Shown here: piece by piece, positions 28,198 through 37,030 of the stretch
How positions within the stretch are numbered: the first letter of the stretch is position 1
How the letters are laid out: every line of letters starts with the position of its first letter
Source of the DNA: Hominimerdicola alba
GTDB taxonomy: Bacteria > Bacillota > Clostridia > Oscillospirales > Ruminococcaceae
Length of the DNA: 64,000 nucleotides
Direction of reading: 5' to 3'
Assembly (NCBI RefSeq): GCF_900109655.1
Contig: NZ_FOAT01000001.1
Coordinates: 124,001-188,000 of the forward strand
Notes under the pieces: model-generated
Told to the model about the DNA's origin: nothing
What the model saw: the letters and a program-made list of their open reading frames with translations, nothing else
Databases searched by the model: none
Position numbers and translations under genes: made by a program

Positions 28198-31100
28198 TCA
28201 CTTGATAAGCTTTTTGCCCTTAACGTGTGCAGCTATCAGAGTGACATCGGTATTATTGACTTTTCCGTCACCGTTAATGTCTGCTCGTTCAAACTCTTCT
28301 TTTGTAAGAAGCTTTTTGCCCTTTGCATGAGCTGCTGCCTTCATCAGATCGGTTGTATTTATTTTACCATCGCCATTGACATCGCCCTTCTTGCGTGTTT
28401 TGGCTGTTACAGCTGCTTCGTCATCTGTCAGCTTCTTTAAGGTATCAGCATCTATCATTGCCTTCTGCTCATCTGTAAGTGAATCAAACAGCTTGCGTGC
28501 GTTAGCTACAGCTTCAGCATCATTCTTTGTGATCTTATCAGCTGCGGGAAGAGCGTTGATAGCTTCTGCTGCTGCATTAGCTGCTGCCTGATCTTCAGCT
28601 GCCTTCTTAGCTGCTTCAAGAGCTTCTTCAGCATCATCAAGCTTCTGCCTTGTGTCGCCGTCGACCATACCCCTCTGATCATCTGTCAGGGCATCAAATG
28701 CTTCGCGTACAGCTGCGATAGCATCAGCATCTTCAACGGTGACATCTTTTGCTGCGGGAAGTGCATTGATTGCCTGCTTAACCACATCTGCTGCAGCCTC
28801 ATCTGCTGCTACCTTCTTAGCTGCTTCAAGAGCTTCCTCAGCATCTTCGAGTTTCTGTACGGTATCTTCATCTACCAGAGCCTTCTGATCGTCTGTCAGA
28901 GCATCATATGCCTGGCGAGCTGCTGCGATAGCATCAGCATTTTCTACCTTGACATCTTCAGCTGCGGGAAGAGCGTTGATAGCCTGTTTAACAGGATCTG
29001 CTGCTGCCTGATCTGCAGCAAGCTTCTCAGCTGCTTCAAGTGCTTCCTCAGCGTCTTCGAGCTTCTGTACGGTATCTTCATCTACCAGAGCCTTCTGATC
29101 ATCTGTCAGAGCATCATATGCCTCGCGTGCTGCTTCGATATCGTCAGCATCTTCTACGGTAACCTTATCAGCATCGGGAAGTTCAGCGATAGCATCTGCT
29201 GCTGCTTTTGCTGCTGCCTGATCTGCTGCTGCTTTCTTAGCTGCTTCGAGAGCCTTCTCAGCATCTTCAAGCTTCTTAACTTCTTCTTCGCTTACGTTTT
29301 CTTTCTGCTCATCGGAGAGTGCATCGTAAGCTTCGCGTGCATCTGTTATAGGTCTTTCGTCTTCAACAGTTACGTTCTCGGGATCGGGAAGATCTGCGAT
29401 GCGTTCTGATATCTCATCGGACTTGGGCTTAACGTACAGAACACCGGTGAGAGGATAAGCCAGACTGCCATCGTTAACTTCGATGGTGTAATCGCCAAGC
29501 TGGTCGATATTGTCGATGTTGATTACTCTGCACTGATCGGTGATATCTTTTCCGTTCTCATCGTATGCAGTGAAGTAATCATTAGGATCGATGGTCTCGC
29601 CATTGTCCATGTAAGCCTTATAAACTACAAGTCTGTCAAGCTTAGCATCTCTCAGAGTAAGAGGTTTATCATAAGTGAATGTGTAGTTATCGCCCAGTGC
29701 TTCAGCTATCTTGGTCAGATCAGCATTTGTGATGTGATCCCCATCCTTCTTGCCTGCCTTGATCGTGACAGTGCCTCCGGGATTTACTTCATTATTGATT
29801 ATGCCGGTGTTATCATCAGGATTATCGGGATTAGCTTCACTTATCGTGTAATCAACGGCCGTATCGTTGTAACCGTTGACTTCAGGCAGACCAAACAGAT
29901 TAACTATTACTTCTCTCTTGGAGATAGTAAACTCCTTGGAGTACTCTACAGCTTCGTTGTAGCTGTCAGCATTTGCTGTTACAACTGCTCTGTATGTACC
30001 TGCGTCCTTGGGTGCTTCATCGAAGGCTTCACCGAACTCGCCGGTCTTTTCGTCCTTCTTCTGATACTGTTTCTTGATATCAACATTTGCAACAGGCTCA
30101 TTTACCTGATTGGTAACAGTTGCGGTGGGCTCGGTAACAGCTACGCCGTCGTAGATCTTGCTGATCATTTTGCCGACCTTGATGGTCATTGAACCGTTCT
30201 GGATGTACCACTTGAACTCAAGACCCTTATCACCTGCGGTGAAGTTCTTGCTGGTGGTATCGTCGGTAAGAACAGCTAAGTTCTTTTCGCCTACGATATT
30301 ATCGTATCTTACGCCCTTTACGAAAGCTTCCTTGCCTGCGTGATCGTCGATAGTTCCGAGGGACAGTTCGTGGCTCTCGGGCTGTTCAGAATTCTTTACG
30401 CTGTAAGGAACAGTAACTGTAACGTTAGGAGTCTTTGTATAGGTATCAAACTTATACTCTGTATCAACGATGGAAACATTAGCCTTTGTCAGTTCGTAAG
30501 GAACTATTGTCAGGGTATCGAGCTTGACATCTTCTGTCTCCTCTTCAGGCTCATCTTCAATGACCTCTTCGCTCTCGCCGGGCTCTCCCTGTTCGGTACT
30601 CAGCATATAGTGAGGCTCTGCGAGTTCTTCCTGCTCTTCGGATTCTTCCTTGGGCAGTACCAGATAATAGTTATTATCAGCTTCGTTGTACTCAGCAAAG
30701 ATTTGGCTGGGTACGAGTTTGTACTCGCCGACATTGTTTTTGCTTGCATCTTCAAAGTTGTAATTCTCAGCTGTGAAGATCAGACCGAAGTTGTACTCGC
30801 CGTTCTCAGGCTTATCCTTATCAACAACGCCGTCCTGGCTGTACAGAACATCGCTGTCCTTGATAAGCTCGCCCCATGTAATGGTGTTGGTATCGTTATC
30901 CTTGATGCCGTTGGGAGCTACAGTAACTTCCTTCTTGGCGATCTCGGTCTCGAAGTCCATTACCTTATCCTGATAGTTATCGGAAGTAATGGTGATAGTA
31001 CCCTTCTGAGTGCCTGCGCTGGTGATATCATAATTCTCGTTCATATCTTCCAGCATCTTCTGATAAGCGTCCTGGGTGTATCTCGTGATATCAACTGTAC

Positions 31101-33933
31101 GTTGTTCATCATCGATCTCAACCATTATAGTATAAGTTTCGTTTGCAAACCCTGATGAAGCACCGTTATATGATAACTTCCAAGCATATTTATTATCTCC
31201 ATTAGATTTGCAGAATAAGCCGAGCAAACCATTAGTATCGATATATGAGTAATCGTTTATTTCATTATTAATTAGACTCTTAACATGCACCGTATACGTA
31301 TAATTATCCGGCAGACGATATTGACCGTTATCAACAGGACCAAGCTTCTTATTGTTATCTGCAGATGTCAGATAATACATAACGCCGCTGGTTCCTGTTA
31401 CTGTACCGGGCTCAAATTCGGTTACCTTACCCTTTACCTCGACCTTGATGTTGGAATCCTCCAGGGTGTCATCGGGATCGGTGAATGTGAAGTCGGTGTC
31501 GTCCAGAGCTTCTGCATCGTAAACTGTATCGGTTTTGGCGGCGAATGTTACATTGTTGGCAGCCTTTTCTATTCTCCACTTAACGGTAACTTCGTCAACG
31601 TAGTTTGCGGGAGGAGCTTCTTCGCCCTCGGGCTGAACAGCGGATATCTTGAATTCGTAGAACTCATTATCCTTGTTAGCGCCTGTCTTGCCTTCAACGG
31701 TGCTGGATATCTCCTCTTCGGTGAGTTCAACTACCTCGCCGTTAACGGTGTTCTTTACAACGATAACAGGCTTCTGCTCTTCCTTGTTGTATACGAAGGA
31801 ATTCTCAGGCAGAGTGATGATGCCGTTTTCAACTTCCAGAGGAATGTATTTGTAATTACCCTGCTGCTCGTCAGATTCCTGCTGCTCGGGTTCGGACTGC
31901 TGTTCGTAAGATTCCTGCTGCTCGGATTCGGGCTGCTCTTCAGATGCTACCATCACTTCATCATCAGGTACCTGCAGGAAGAATTCGCAGTTTTCCACTG
32001 CGCGGGGTGCGTACTCAACTTCCTTGGTGATGGAGATAGGATATGTTTTGCCGCCGCATACAACATTGACGATAGCGGAAAGTTCATATGTGCCGAAATC
32101 GGTGAAATAATCCTGGGTAGTAGTCTTGCCTTTTTTCTTGATAGAGAGGCTGACGGGTTTAATATTGGTTATACCATTAGGCATCTGTTCAGGCATGATA
32201 ACAACATCATCCGCCGTAGGCAGATCGCCGTAATAGTAAACTTCATCAGGCTTGAGCTGTGCTATCTCAACTGTACCAACGTCTTCGCCCTTCTCACCAG
32301 TACAATCAGCTACGATTATGTCGGGCTGTTTTTCGATATCAACATGAGGATTGCCGAATTCGTGAACGTGGAAGAATGTTACGGTCTCACCGGTTGCCAG
32401 TTCATCGGAATAAGTAGCTTCGTACTTATACTTATAAGTCTCGCCGTTATACTCATAACCGCCGGAAGTTGTGCTCTCTTTCAGCTGAACCTGGCTGATA
32501 TCGCCTGCTATTGTCTGGTCGGAGTAGATAACAGAACCATCGGCAACATATGCATAAGGCAAGTCGCCCTTAACTGCAAACTTCTTGTTCTCTGCCATAT
32601 TCTCGAATTCCAGATCAACGTTCTTTTCAGCTGTGAAAGTAGCGGTGATGCCTTCGGGGTATGGGTAATCAGGGAATGTTACGTGATATCTGTACAGATA
32701 GTTCTCATTATTTACGGTAAAGAAACCATCTTCAGGTATCTCTTTCACGCAGTCAACGAACCTGACAGGTGAATTTTGAAAGATTCTCTCATCGAGATCG
32801 ATACGCTTCTTGGTGAATATATCAGCGTGCTCGGTAACGTATACGCTGTTATCGCCGTCATCTTCGGGAGTATCCATCTTTTCTACAACTACATAATCTG
32901 TATCTTCCAGATCTACGAATTCAAAATCGACCTTAGGTTCTTCGATAAAGGAAATGACTTCGTTTTCACCGAAAGTTGCCTGATCGATAACTCTCATTGT
33001 GCACTTGTACTTGAAATCTTCATAATCACCCTCTGTATCAGGATTCTTTTCAAAATCAAGAGTAGTATAGTCCTTGTCGGTTTTGAACTTCTTATTGGAA
33101 TAGATAGTTACAACATCTCCGGGAGATACTTCAGTAACATTATCTACAACCGCATAGTCTTCACCTTCTACAAAACCACTGGGTGATAAAGTGGCTGTAT
33201 TTACACCATTGGGGATATAATAGACAGTGTTGCCTCCATCCATATATTCGGAAATATCTGTTTCAGTTGCACTGAGGTGTAATATATGTTTTTCTGAGGG
33301 ATCATACCAAAAAACATCGTAGTTACCCTCTAATTTTCTTACTATTACCAGGAAGTTTGAATCGGGACCGACCTCATTTAAGTGCCTATATGCCCAATCA
33401 AATGCATCACCTTCACTTGGGCAATACATCATTTTATCAAGATCAGAAATAGATTCTGCCTTTACATAATTGAGCACCTGCTCAACATCGATACAATTAT
33501 TTTGAGCGTTATACTTAATCTTGAAAGTGTAGCCGTTCTCTGGAATGAAAGTAGATGTATATGGATTATTACCAGGATTAACATCAGCCTTGACATTACC
33601 CTGATCATCGACATATATGCTGGTAACACCAGCCCACCAGCTCCTATTAACAATATTAGACCCGTCAGAATAAAAGTCGATTTTTGTTTCAATAGAGAAG
33701 CGGCATTGATGTGTCGTACCTGTTAAATCTATCGACTCACCTTTTTTTAGTGTTACGCCATCAACAAGTTCGGGGCTGTTCTTGGTGTAGGTAGCTTCAC
33801 TATTAATAGCCGCCGCTTTTATAGTGCTGCTGAAATCAACCAGTGGCTGCAGAGGCACAGCGCCGCCTACTACCAGAACCGCACATAAACCTGCAACTAA
33901 CCTTTTTAGATCCTTAGATAAATTCCTTGCCAT
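28198..33933 (-). CDS. Large secreted dockerin protein with MBG-like domains and 70-residue repeats
   Basis: A 1,911-residue protein. It has a signal peptide (basic start, then LVAGLCAVLVVGGAV), a long beta-rich region with several MBG/Ig-like segments, a Gln-Glu-Ser-rich stretch near residues 670-700, five 70-residue helical repeats (1511-1848), and a C-terminal type I dockerin (1849-1911). The dockerin has two calcium-binding loops, DVNGDGKINTTDL and DINGDGKVNNTDV, 38 residues apart. Dockerins plug secreted proteins into cohesins of a cellulosome or onto the cell surface. No catalytic domain was recognised, so it is probably a structural or adhesion protein. ATG 33933 has AGGTGA seven bases upstream. 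Confidence 0.92.
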   Translation of the reverse strand: MARNLSKDLKRLVAGLCAVLVVGGAVPLQPLVDFSSTIKAAAINSEATYTKNSPELVDGVTLKKGESIDLTGTTHQCRFSIETKIDFYSDGSNIVNRSWWAGVTSIYVDDQGNVKADVNPGNNPYTSTFIPENGYTFKIKYNAQNNCIDVEQVLNYVKAESISDLDKMMYCPSEGDAFDWAYRHLNEVGPDSNFLVIVRKLEGNYDVFWYDPSEKHILHLSATETDISEYMDGGNTVYYIPNGVNTATLSPSGFVEGEDYAVVDNVTEVSPGDVVTIYSNKKFKTDKDYTTLDFEKNPDTEGDYEDFKYKCTMRVIDQATFGENEVISFIEEPKVDFEFVDLEDTDYVVVEKMDTPEDDGDNSVYVTEHADIFTKKRIDLDERIFQNSPVRFVDCVKEIPEDGFFTVNNENYLYRYHVTFPDYPYPEGITATFTAEKNVDLEFENMAENKKFAVKGDLPYAYVADGSVIYSDQTIAGDISQVQLKESTTSGGYEYNGETYKYKYEATYSDELATGETVTFFHVHEFGNPHVDIEKQPDIIVADCTGEKGEDVGTVEIAQLKPDEVYYYGDLPTADDVVIMPEQMPNGITNIKPVSLSIKKKGKTTTQDYFTDFGTYELSAIVNVVCGGKTYPISITKEVEYAPRAVENCEFFLQVPDDEVMVASEEQPESEQQESYEQQSEPEQQESDEQQGNYKYIPLEVENGIITLPENSFVYNKEEQKPVIVVKNTVNGEVVELTEEEISSTVEGKTGANKDNEFYEFKISAVQPEGEEAPPANYVDEVTVKWRIEKAANNVTFAAKTDTVYDAEALDDTDFTFTDPDDTLEDSNIKVEVKGKVTEFEPGTVTGTSGVMYYLTSADNNKKLGPVDNGQYRLPDNYTYTVHVKSLINNEINDYSYIDTNGLLGLFCKSNGDNKYAWKLSYNGASSGFANETYTIMVEIDDEQRTVDITRYTQDAYQKMLEDMNENYDITSAGTQKGTITITSDNYQDKVMDFETEIAKKEVTVAPNGIKDNDTNTITWGELIKDSDVLYSQDGVVDKDKPENGEYNFGLIFTAENYNFEDASKNNVGEYKLVPSQIFAEYNEADNNYYLVLPKEESEEQEELAEPHYMLSTEQGEPGESEEVIEDEPEEETEDVKLDTLTIVPYELTKANVSIVDTEYKFDTYTKTPNVTVTVPYSVKNSEQPESHELSLGTIDDHAGKEAFVKGVRYDNIVGEKNLAVLTDDTTSKNFTAGDKGLEFKWYIQNGSMTIKVGKMISKIYDGVAVTEPTATVTNQVNEPVANVDIKKQYQKKDEKTGEFGEAFDEAPKDAGTYRAVVTANADSYNEAVEYSKEFTISKREVIVNLFGLPEVNGYNDTAVDYTISEANPDNPDDNTGIINNEVNPGGTVTIKAGKKDGDHITNADLTKIAEALGDNYTFTYDKPLTLRDAKLDRLVVYKAYMDNGETIDPNDYFTAYDENGKDITDQCRVINIDNIDQLGDYTIEVNDGSLAYPLTGVLYVKPKSDEISERIADLPDPENVTVEDERPITDAREAYDALSDEQKENVSEEEVKKLEDAEKALEAAKKAAADQAAAKAAADAIAELPDADKVTVEDADDIEAAREAYDALTDDQKALVDEDTVQKLEDAEEALEAAEKLAADQAAADPVKQAINALPAAEDVKVENADAIAAARQAYDALTDDQKALVDEDTVQKLEDAEEALEAAKKVAADEAAADVVKQAINALPAAKDVTVEDADAIAAVREAFDALTDDQRGMVDGDTRQKLDDAEEALEAAKKAAEDQAAANAAAEAINALPAADKITKNDAEAVANARKLFDSLTDEQKAMIDADTLKKLTDDEAAVTAKTRKKGDVNGDGKINTTDLMKAAAHAKGKKLLTKEEFERADINGDGKVNNTDVTLIAAHVKGKKLIK
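28390..29403 (-). repeat. Five tandem 210-bp coding repeats
   Basis: Four copies are exactly 70 codons and the fifth is 58. Each unit reads roughly A-I-x-A-L-P ... AAREAYDALTDDQKALV ... KLEDAEEALEAAKK, a predicted helical bundle. Units 2 and 3 share long identical stretches, which suggests recent duplication or recombination. Similar repeats are common in Gram-positive surface proteins. Copy number may vary between strains. Confidence 0.9.
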
Positions 33934-33970
33934 AATAATTTCACCTGTCCTTTCAATTTTTTTAAGACTA

Positions 33971-34033
33971 TTAACTCATTTTCCAAACGTTCGCGGCTCG
34001 CACCGCTACATTAGGAAGTTTTAAATTTCTCAT
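33971..34033 (-). CDS. Micro-ORF upstream of the dockerin gene, 20 residues
   Basis: A 20-codon frame, starting MRNLKLP and ending WKMS, begins at ATG 34033 with a near-perfect AAGGAGG eight bases upstream. The ribosome site is stronger than that of the dockerin gene 37 bases downstream. No family was recognised. Its translation may tune the downstream gene (a leader peptide), or it may be a small regulatory peptide. It could also be chance: the only evidence is the ribosome site and position. Confidence 0.45.
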   Translation of the reverse strand: MRNLKLPNVAVRAANVWKMS

Positions 34034-34065
34034 TCCGACGTCCTCCTTGTTCAGTTATTTATAAA

Positions 34066-34103
34066 CAGCGCCCCAAGGGACAAAGCTATCCCGCAGAGCG
34101 CAG
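34066..34103 (-). other. Hairpin in the dockerin-gene leader
   Basis: In the transcript GCGCUC pairs with GGGCGC and the inner GGGA pairs with UCCC around UAGCUUUG. It sits between the promoter and the micro-ORF, with no T run. No known riboswitch was recognised. Confidence 0.5.
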
Positions 34104-34236
34104 ACCTGACTTATGATATACAAAACAGCGTGATGTAATATTGATGTTAGTCTGATAACAATTTAACAGCATATTTACTCACACTCCTATCAATGAATCT
34201 TAATACTTTTGACAGATTTTGTATTTCATATTAATA

Positions 34237-34265
34237 AATATATCACAACTTAACTGGGTTGTCAA
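34237..34265 (-). promoter_or_regulatory. Sigma-A promoter for the dockerin gene
   Basis: TTGACA, 17 bases and TATATT on the minus strand. It implies a leader of about 200 bases before the micro-ORF and 300 before the dockerin start. Confidence 0.75.
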
Positions 34266-34287
34266 CGGTATAAGGTTAATTAATCAG

Positions 34288-34314
34288 AATCTTTGTAGGA
34301 ATGATACAAAGATT
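34288..34314. promoter_or_regulatory. Perfect inverted repeat upstream of the dockerin promoter
   Basis: AATCTTTGTA and TACAAAGATT are exact inverted copies separated by 7 bases, about 23 bases upstream of the -35 box. That is a usual activator site. The rest of 34315-34435 is AT-rich with weaker palindromes (GTAAAAT...ATTTTAC at 34381-34402) and no gene. Confidence 0.6.
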
Positions 34315-34435
34315 GCGCTGTATCATTAGTGATATTAATAAAGCGGACATAATAATTCAAAGATTTAGAGCTCATTATGTGTAAAATATTTATAAATTTT
34401 ACCAAATTATTACAATGTTTGGCGTACTGATCTAT

Positions 34436-35059
34436 CTATCCCCCGAAATATGACTGCGGGACTTCCCCAACGATAAGGCAGTCGGTGATGATATGTTCCT
34501 CGGTAACGCTGATATCCGTGTGACCGTCGGGCAATATGGCGCGGATATCCACCGTGACAACAGCGTATACCGTCAGCCGTGACTGGTTTATCCCCGCAGT
34601 TTCAAGGGTGGAGCGGAACTCGCTTTTTACAGCACCTATCTGCTGAACACTGAGGTCAACGGAGTTGTTCCCCACCGCCGGCAGAGGTATGCCTATCAGC
34701 GTGCCTATGGGTATGGCTATGCCATCTTCGCCCAGTTTGTCTATCCCCTTTTCTACTTCCTCGGTGAGTATGTTTTTTACGCGGTTTGCTGAATCGGCAT
34801 TCAGCTTCGCAGAAATTACAGCGCCGTTCCCATCGGTGGTAAGCTTGTATATATCCTCGCAGGGACATTGTGAGATAGTTCTTTCCACCGCCGATGTGAT
34901 GATATCGGTGGCGGCTTCCCTGCCGCGGTACTCGGTAATCTCGGCTAAATGCTCCCGCAGTTCCCCGATTATACATATTCCCACCAATGCTATAACGATC
35001 AGCGTCCCAAGAAAGATGTATGACGCTTTGCATTTTCGCGATATTCTTTTTCTGCTCAA
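34436..35059 (-). CDS. yunB: Sporulation protein YunB
   Basis: A 207-residue protein with an N-terminal membrane helix (IFLGTLIVIALVGICIIG) and the YunB pattern: IPIGTLIGIPL near residue 135, then GAVKSEFRSTLETAGINQSRLTVYAVV and a final IVGEVPQSYF. YunB is needed for normal sporulation in Bacillus, with an undefined biochemical role. TTG 35059 was chosen because AGGGGTGAT lies about five bases upstream; a GTG at 35068 would sit in that site. The ribosome site is part of the transketolase terminator stem, an odd arrangement. Confidence 0.88.
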   Translation of the reverse strand: MSRKRISRKCKASYIFLGTLIVIALVGICIIGELREHLAEITEYRGREAATDIITSAVERTISQCPCEDIYKLTTDGNGAVISAKLNADSANRVKNILTEEVEKGIDKLGEDGIAIPIGTLIGIPLPAVGNNSVDLSVQQIGAVKSEFRSTLETAGINQSRLTVYAVVTVDIRAILPDGHTDISVTEEHIITDCLIVGEVPQSYFGG

Positions 35060-35102
35060 AAAAATCACCCCTGTGTATTCTACTCAGAAATACACAGGGG
35101 TG
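35058..35102 (-). terminator. Intrinsic terminator of the transketolase operon
   Basis: CACCCCTGTGTATT pairs perfectly over 14 bases around a 9-base loop and is followed on the minus strand by seven Ts. Its downstream arm also holds the yunB ribosome site. Confidence 0.9.
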
Positions 35103-35119
35103 TGATATTTTATGGAAAA

Positions 35120-36067
35120 TTACTTAGCCTTTACAGCTTCCTTTGCCTTAGCAACGATATTTTCAGCACAAAGACCGAACTCCTTCAGCAGATCAACTGC
35201 AGGTCCGGAGTGACCGAACTCGTCGTTAACGCCAATTCTGAACTGCTTTGTGGGGCACTTAGCAGTCAGAACGTCTGCAACAGCAGAACCCAGACCGCCG
35301 ATGATGCTGTGCTCCTCAACAGTCAGAACAACACCGCACTTCTGCGCGTTCTTTACGATGATATCCTCATCGATGGGCTTGATGGTGTGGATATTGATAA
35401 CAGCAGCGTCGATGCCCTCATCAGCCAGAGTCTTGGCAGCCTCGATAGCCTCGCCTACCATCAGACCTGTTGCGAATATTGCGATATCCTTGCCATCTCT
35501 CAGCTGAACGCCCTTGCCAAGTTCAAACTTGTAGGTTGCAGGGTCATTGATAACGGGAGCAGCAAGTCTGCCAAAACGCATATATACAGGACCCTCGTGG
35601 AGGATAGCAGCCTCAACGGCAGCTCTAGCCTCGGTATCATCAGCAGGATTGATAACGGTCATGCCTGGGATAGTTCTCATCAGGGCGATATCCTCGTTGC
35701 ACTGGTGTGTAGCGCCGTCCTCACCAACAGAGATACCTGCGTGAGTAGCACCGATCTTAACGTTCAGGTGAGGATAACCGATGGAGTTTCTTACCTGCTC
35801 GAAAGCTCTGCCTGCTGCGAACATTGCAAATGTGGAAGCGAAAGGTATAAGACCTGTTGCAGCCATACCGGCAGCCACGCTCATCATGTTGCTCTCTGCG
35901 ATACCGCAGTCAAAATGTCTGTCAGGGAACTTCTTCTTGAAGATACCTGTCTTGGTAGCTGCTGCCAGGTCGGCATCCAGAACTACCAGCTTATCGTACT
36001 TATCACCAAGCTCAGCAAGCGCGTTGCCGTAGCTTTCTCTAGTTGCTATCTTCTTTACATCAGCCAT
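35120..36067 (-). CDS. Transketolase C-terminal subunit
   Basis: A 315-residue protein with the pyrimidine-binding and C-terminal transketolase domains: GIAESNMMSVAAGMAATGLIPF near residues 55-75, the catalytic-helix region and THAGISVGEDGATHQ, and a C-terminal TVEEHSIIGGLGSAV. It pairs with the N-terminal subunit gene just upstream (3-base gap). Split transketolases are known in Clostridia and archaea. The enzyme moves two-carbon units between sugar phosphates in the pentose phosphate pathway, important here because the oxidative branch is often missing. Confidence 0.95.
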   Translation of the reverse strand: MADVKKIATRESYGNALAELGDKYDKLVVLDADLAAATKTGIFKKKFPDRHFDCGIAESNMMSVAAGMAATGLIPFASTFAMFAAGRAFEQVRNSIGYPHLNVKIGATHAGISVGEDGATHQCNEDIALMRTIPGMTVINPADDTEARAAVEAAILHEGPVYMRFGRLAAPVINDPATYKFELGKGVQLRDGKDIAIFATGLMVGEAIEAAKTLADEGIDAAVINIHTIKPIDEDIIVKNAQKCGVVLTVEEHSIIGGLGSAVADVLTAKCPTKQFRIGVNDEFGHSGPAVDLLKEFGLCAENIVAKAKEAVKAK

Positions 36068-36070
36068 GAC

Positions 36071-36910
36071 TTAGCCCTCCAGTTCTTTCAGATGTGCGGT
36101 AAGCTCCTCAACAGCCTGTGCATACTGCTCGGCATTAGGTGCAGTACCGTGCCACGAAACGTTATCCTCCATGAAGGAAACGCCCTTGCCCTTTGTACTC
36201 TTCATAACGATGACAGTGGGCTGTCCGCAGACAGTTTCAGCCTCGTTGAAAGCCTTGTCAAGGGAATCAAAGTCGTGGGCATCAGCTTCGATAACGTGAA
36301 GACCGAAAGCCTTGAACTTGTCAACTATCGGATAAGGAGACATTACATCGCTTACCTTACCGTCGATCTGGAGACCGTTGTTATCAACGATCATAACGAG
36401 ATTGTCAAGCTTGTAGTGAGCGGCGAACATTGAAGCCTCCCATACCTGACCTTCCTGTATCTCGCCGTCGCCGAGAACAGTGTAAACCTTGTAATCAGCG
36501 CCCTGATACTTAGCGGAAAGTGCCATACCTGCGGCTACGGATACGCCCTGTCCGAGAGAACCGGAAGACATATCAACACCGGGGATATGTATGCAGGGAT
36601 GACCCTGGAGCAGAGCACCGATATGTCTAAGGCTCTTGAGTTCATCCTCGGGGAAAAATCCCTTCTGAGCCAGTGTGGAATAAAGTGCGGGTGCAGTGTG
36701 ACCCTTGGACAGAACGAATCTGTCTCTGCTAGCCTCATCGGGCTTATCGGGATATACATTAAGCTTTGCAAAATAAAGATAGGTCAGCAGATCGGCTATC
36801 GAAAGAGAGCCGCCGGGATGACCCGACTTAGCGTTATAAACGCCCTCGATGATGCCGAGACGTACCTTGGTGGCAGTTATCTCAAGCTGTTTTTTAAGTG
36901 TAGCGTCCAT
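36071..36910 (-). CDS. Transketolase N-terminal subunit
   Basis: A 279-residue thiamine diphosphate-binding subunit. It shows SGHPGGSLSIADLL near residues 29-42, the diphosphate-Mg2+ motif GDGEIQEGQVWEA ... VDNNGLQIDG near 150-185, and SKGHTAPALYS near 70. It should form a heterotetramer with the C-terminal subunit. ATG 36910 has TTTGGAGG seven bases upstream. The 120 bases before it hold no obvious promoter. Confidence 0.95.
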   Translation of the reverse strand: MDATLKKQLEITATKVRLGIIEGVYNAKSGHPGGSLSIADLLTYLYFAKLNVYPDKPDEASRDRFVLSKGHTAPALYSTLAQKGFFPEDELKSLRHIGALLQGHPCIHIPGVDMSSGSLGQGVSVAAGMALSAKYQGADYKVYTVLGDGEIQEGQVWEASMFAAHYKLDNLVMIVDNNGLQIDGKVSDVMSPYPIVDKFKAFGLHVIEADAHDFDSLDKAFNEAETVCGQPTVIVMKSTKGKGVSFMEDNVSWHGTAPNAEQYAQAVEELTAHLKELEG

Positions 36911-37030
36911 AAAAAAACCTCCAAATTATCTGATTGTTTCGGATTGTCTGTAATGCTGTGGCAAGAAGATACGCATACATTCAGCCGAGCACACATGGCT
37001 TCACATACACGCGGCTTCTATGCCTTACAG

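Noticed and set aside
28390-29403. Tandem 210-bp repeats considered as a CRISPR or satellite array
   Set aside because: The period is an exact multiple of three, the repeats are in frame in a large gene, and there are no short repeats with unique spacers.
31285-32772. Plus-strand frame of about 495 codons opposite the dockerin gene
   Set aside because: It mirrors the codon bias of the dockerin gene on the minus strand, lacks a ribosome site, and shows no known domain.
34086-34172. A second 28-codon micro-ORF upstream of the first in the dockerin leader
   Set aside because: Its ribosome site is poorly spaced, and its stop codon lies within the leader hairpin.
35102-36433. Plus-strand frame of 443 codons opposite the transketolase genes
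   Set aside because: It crosses both split transketolase genes and their junction, and has no recognised motif.
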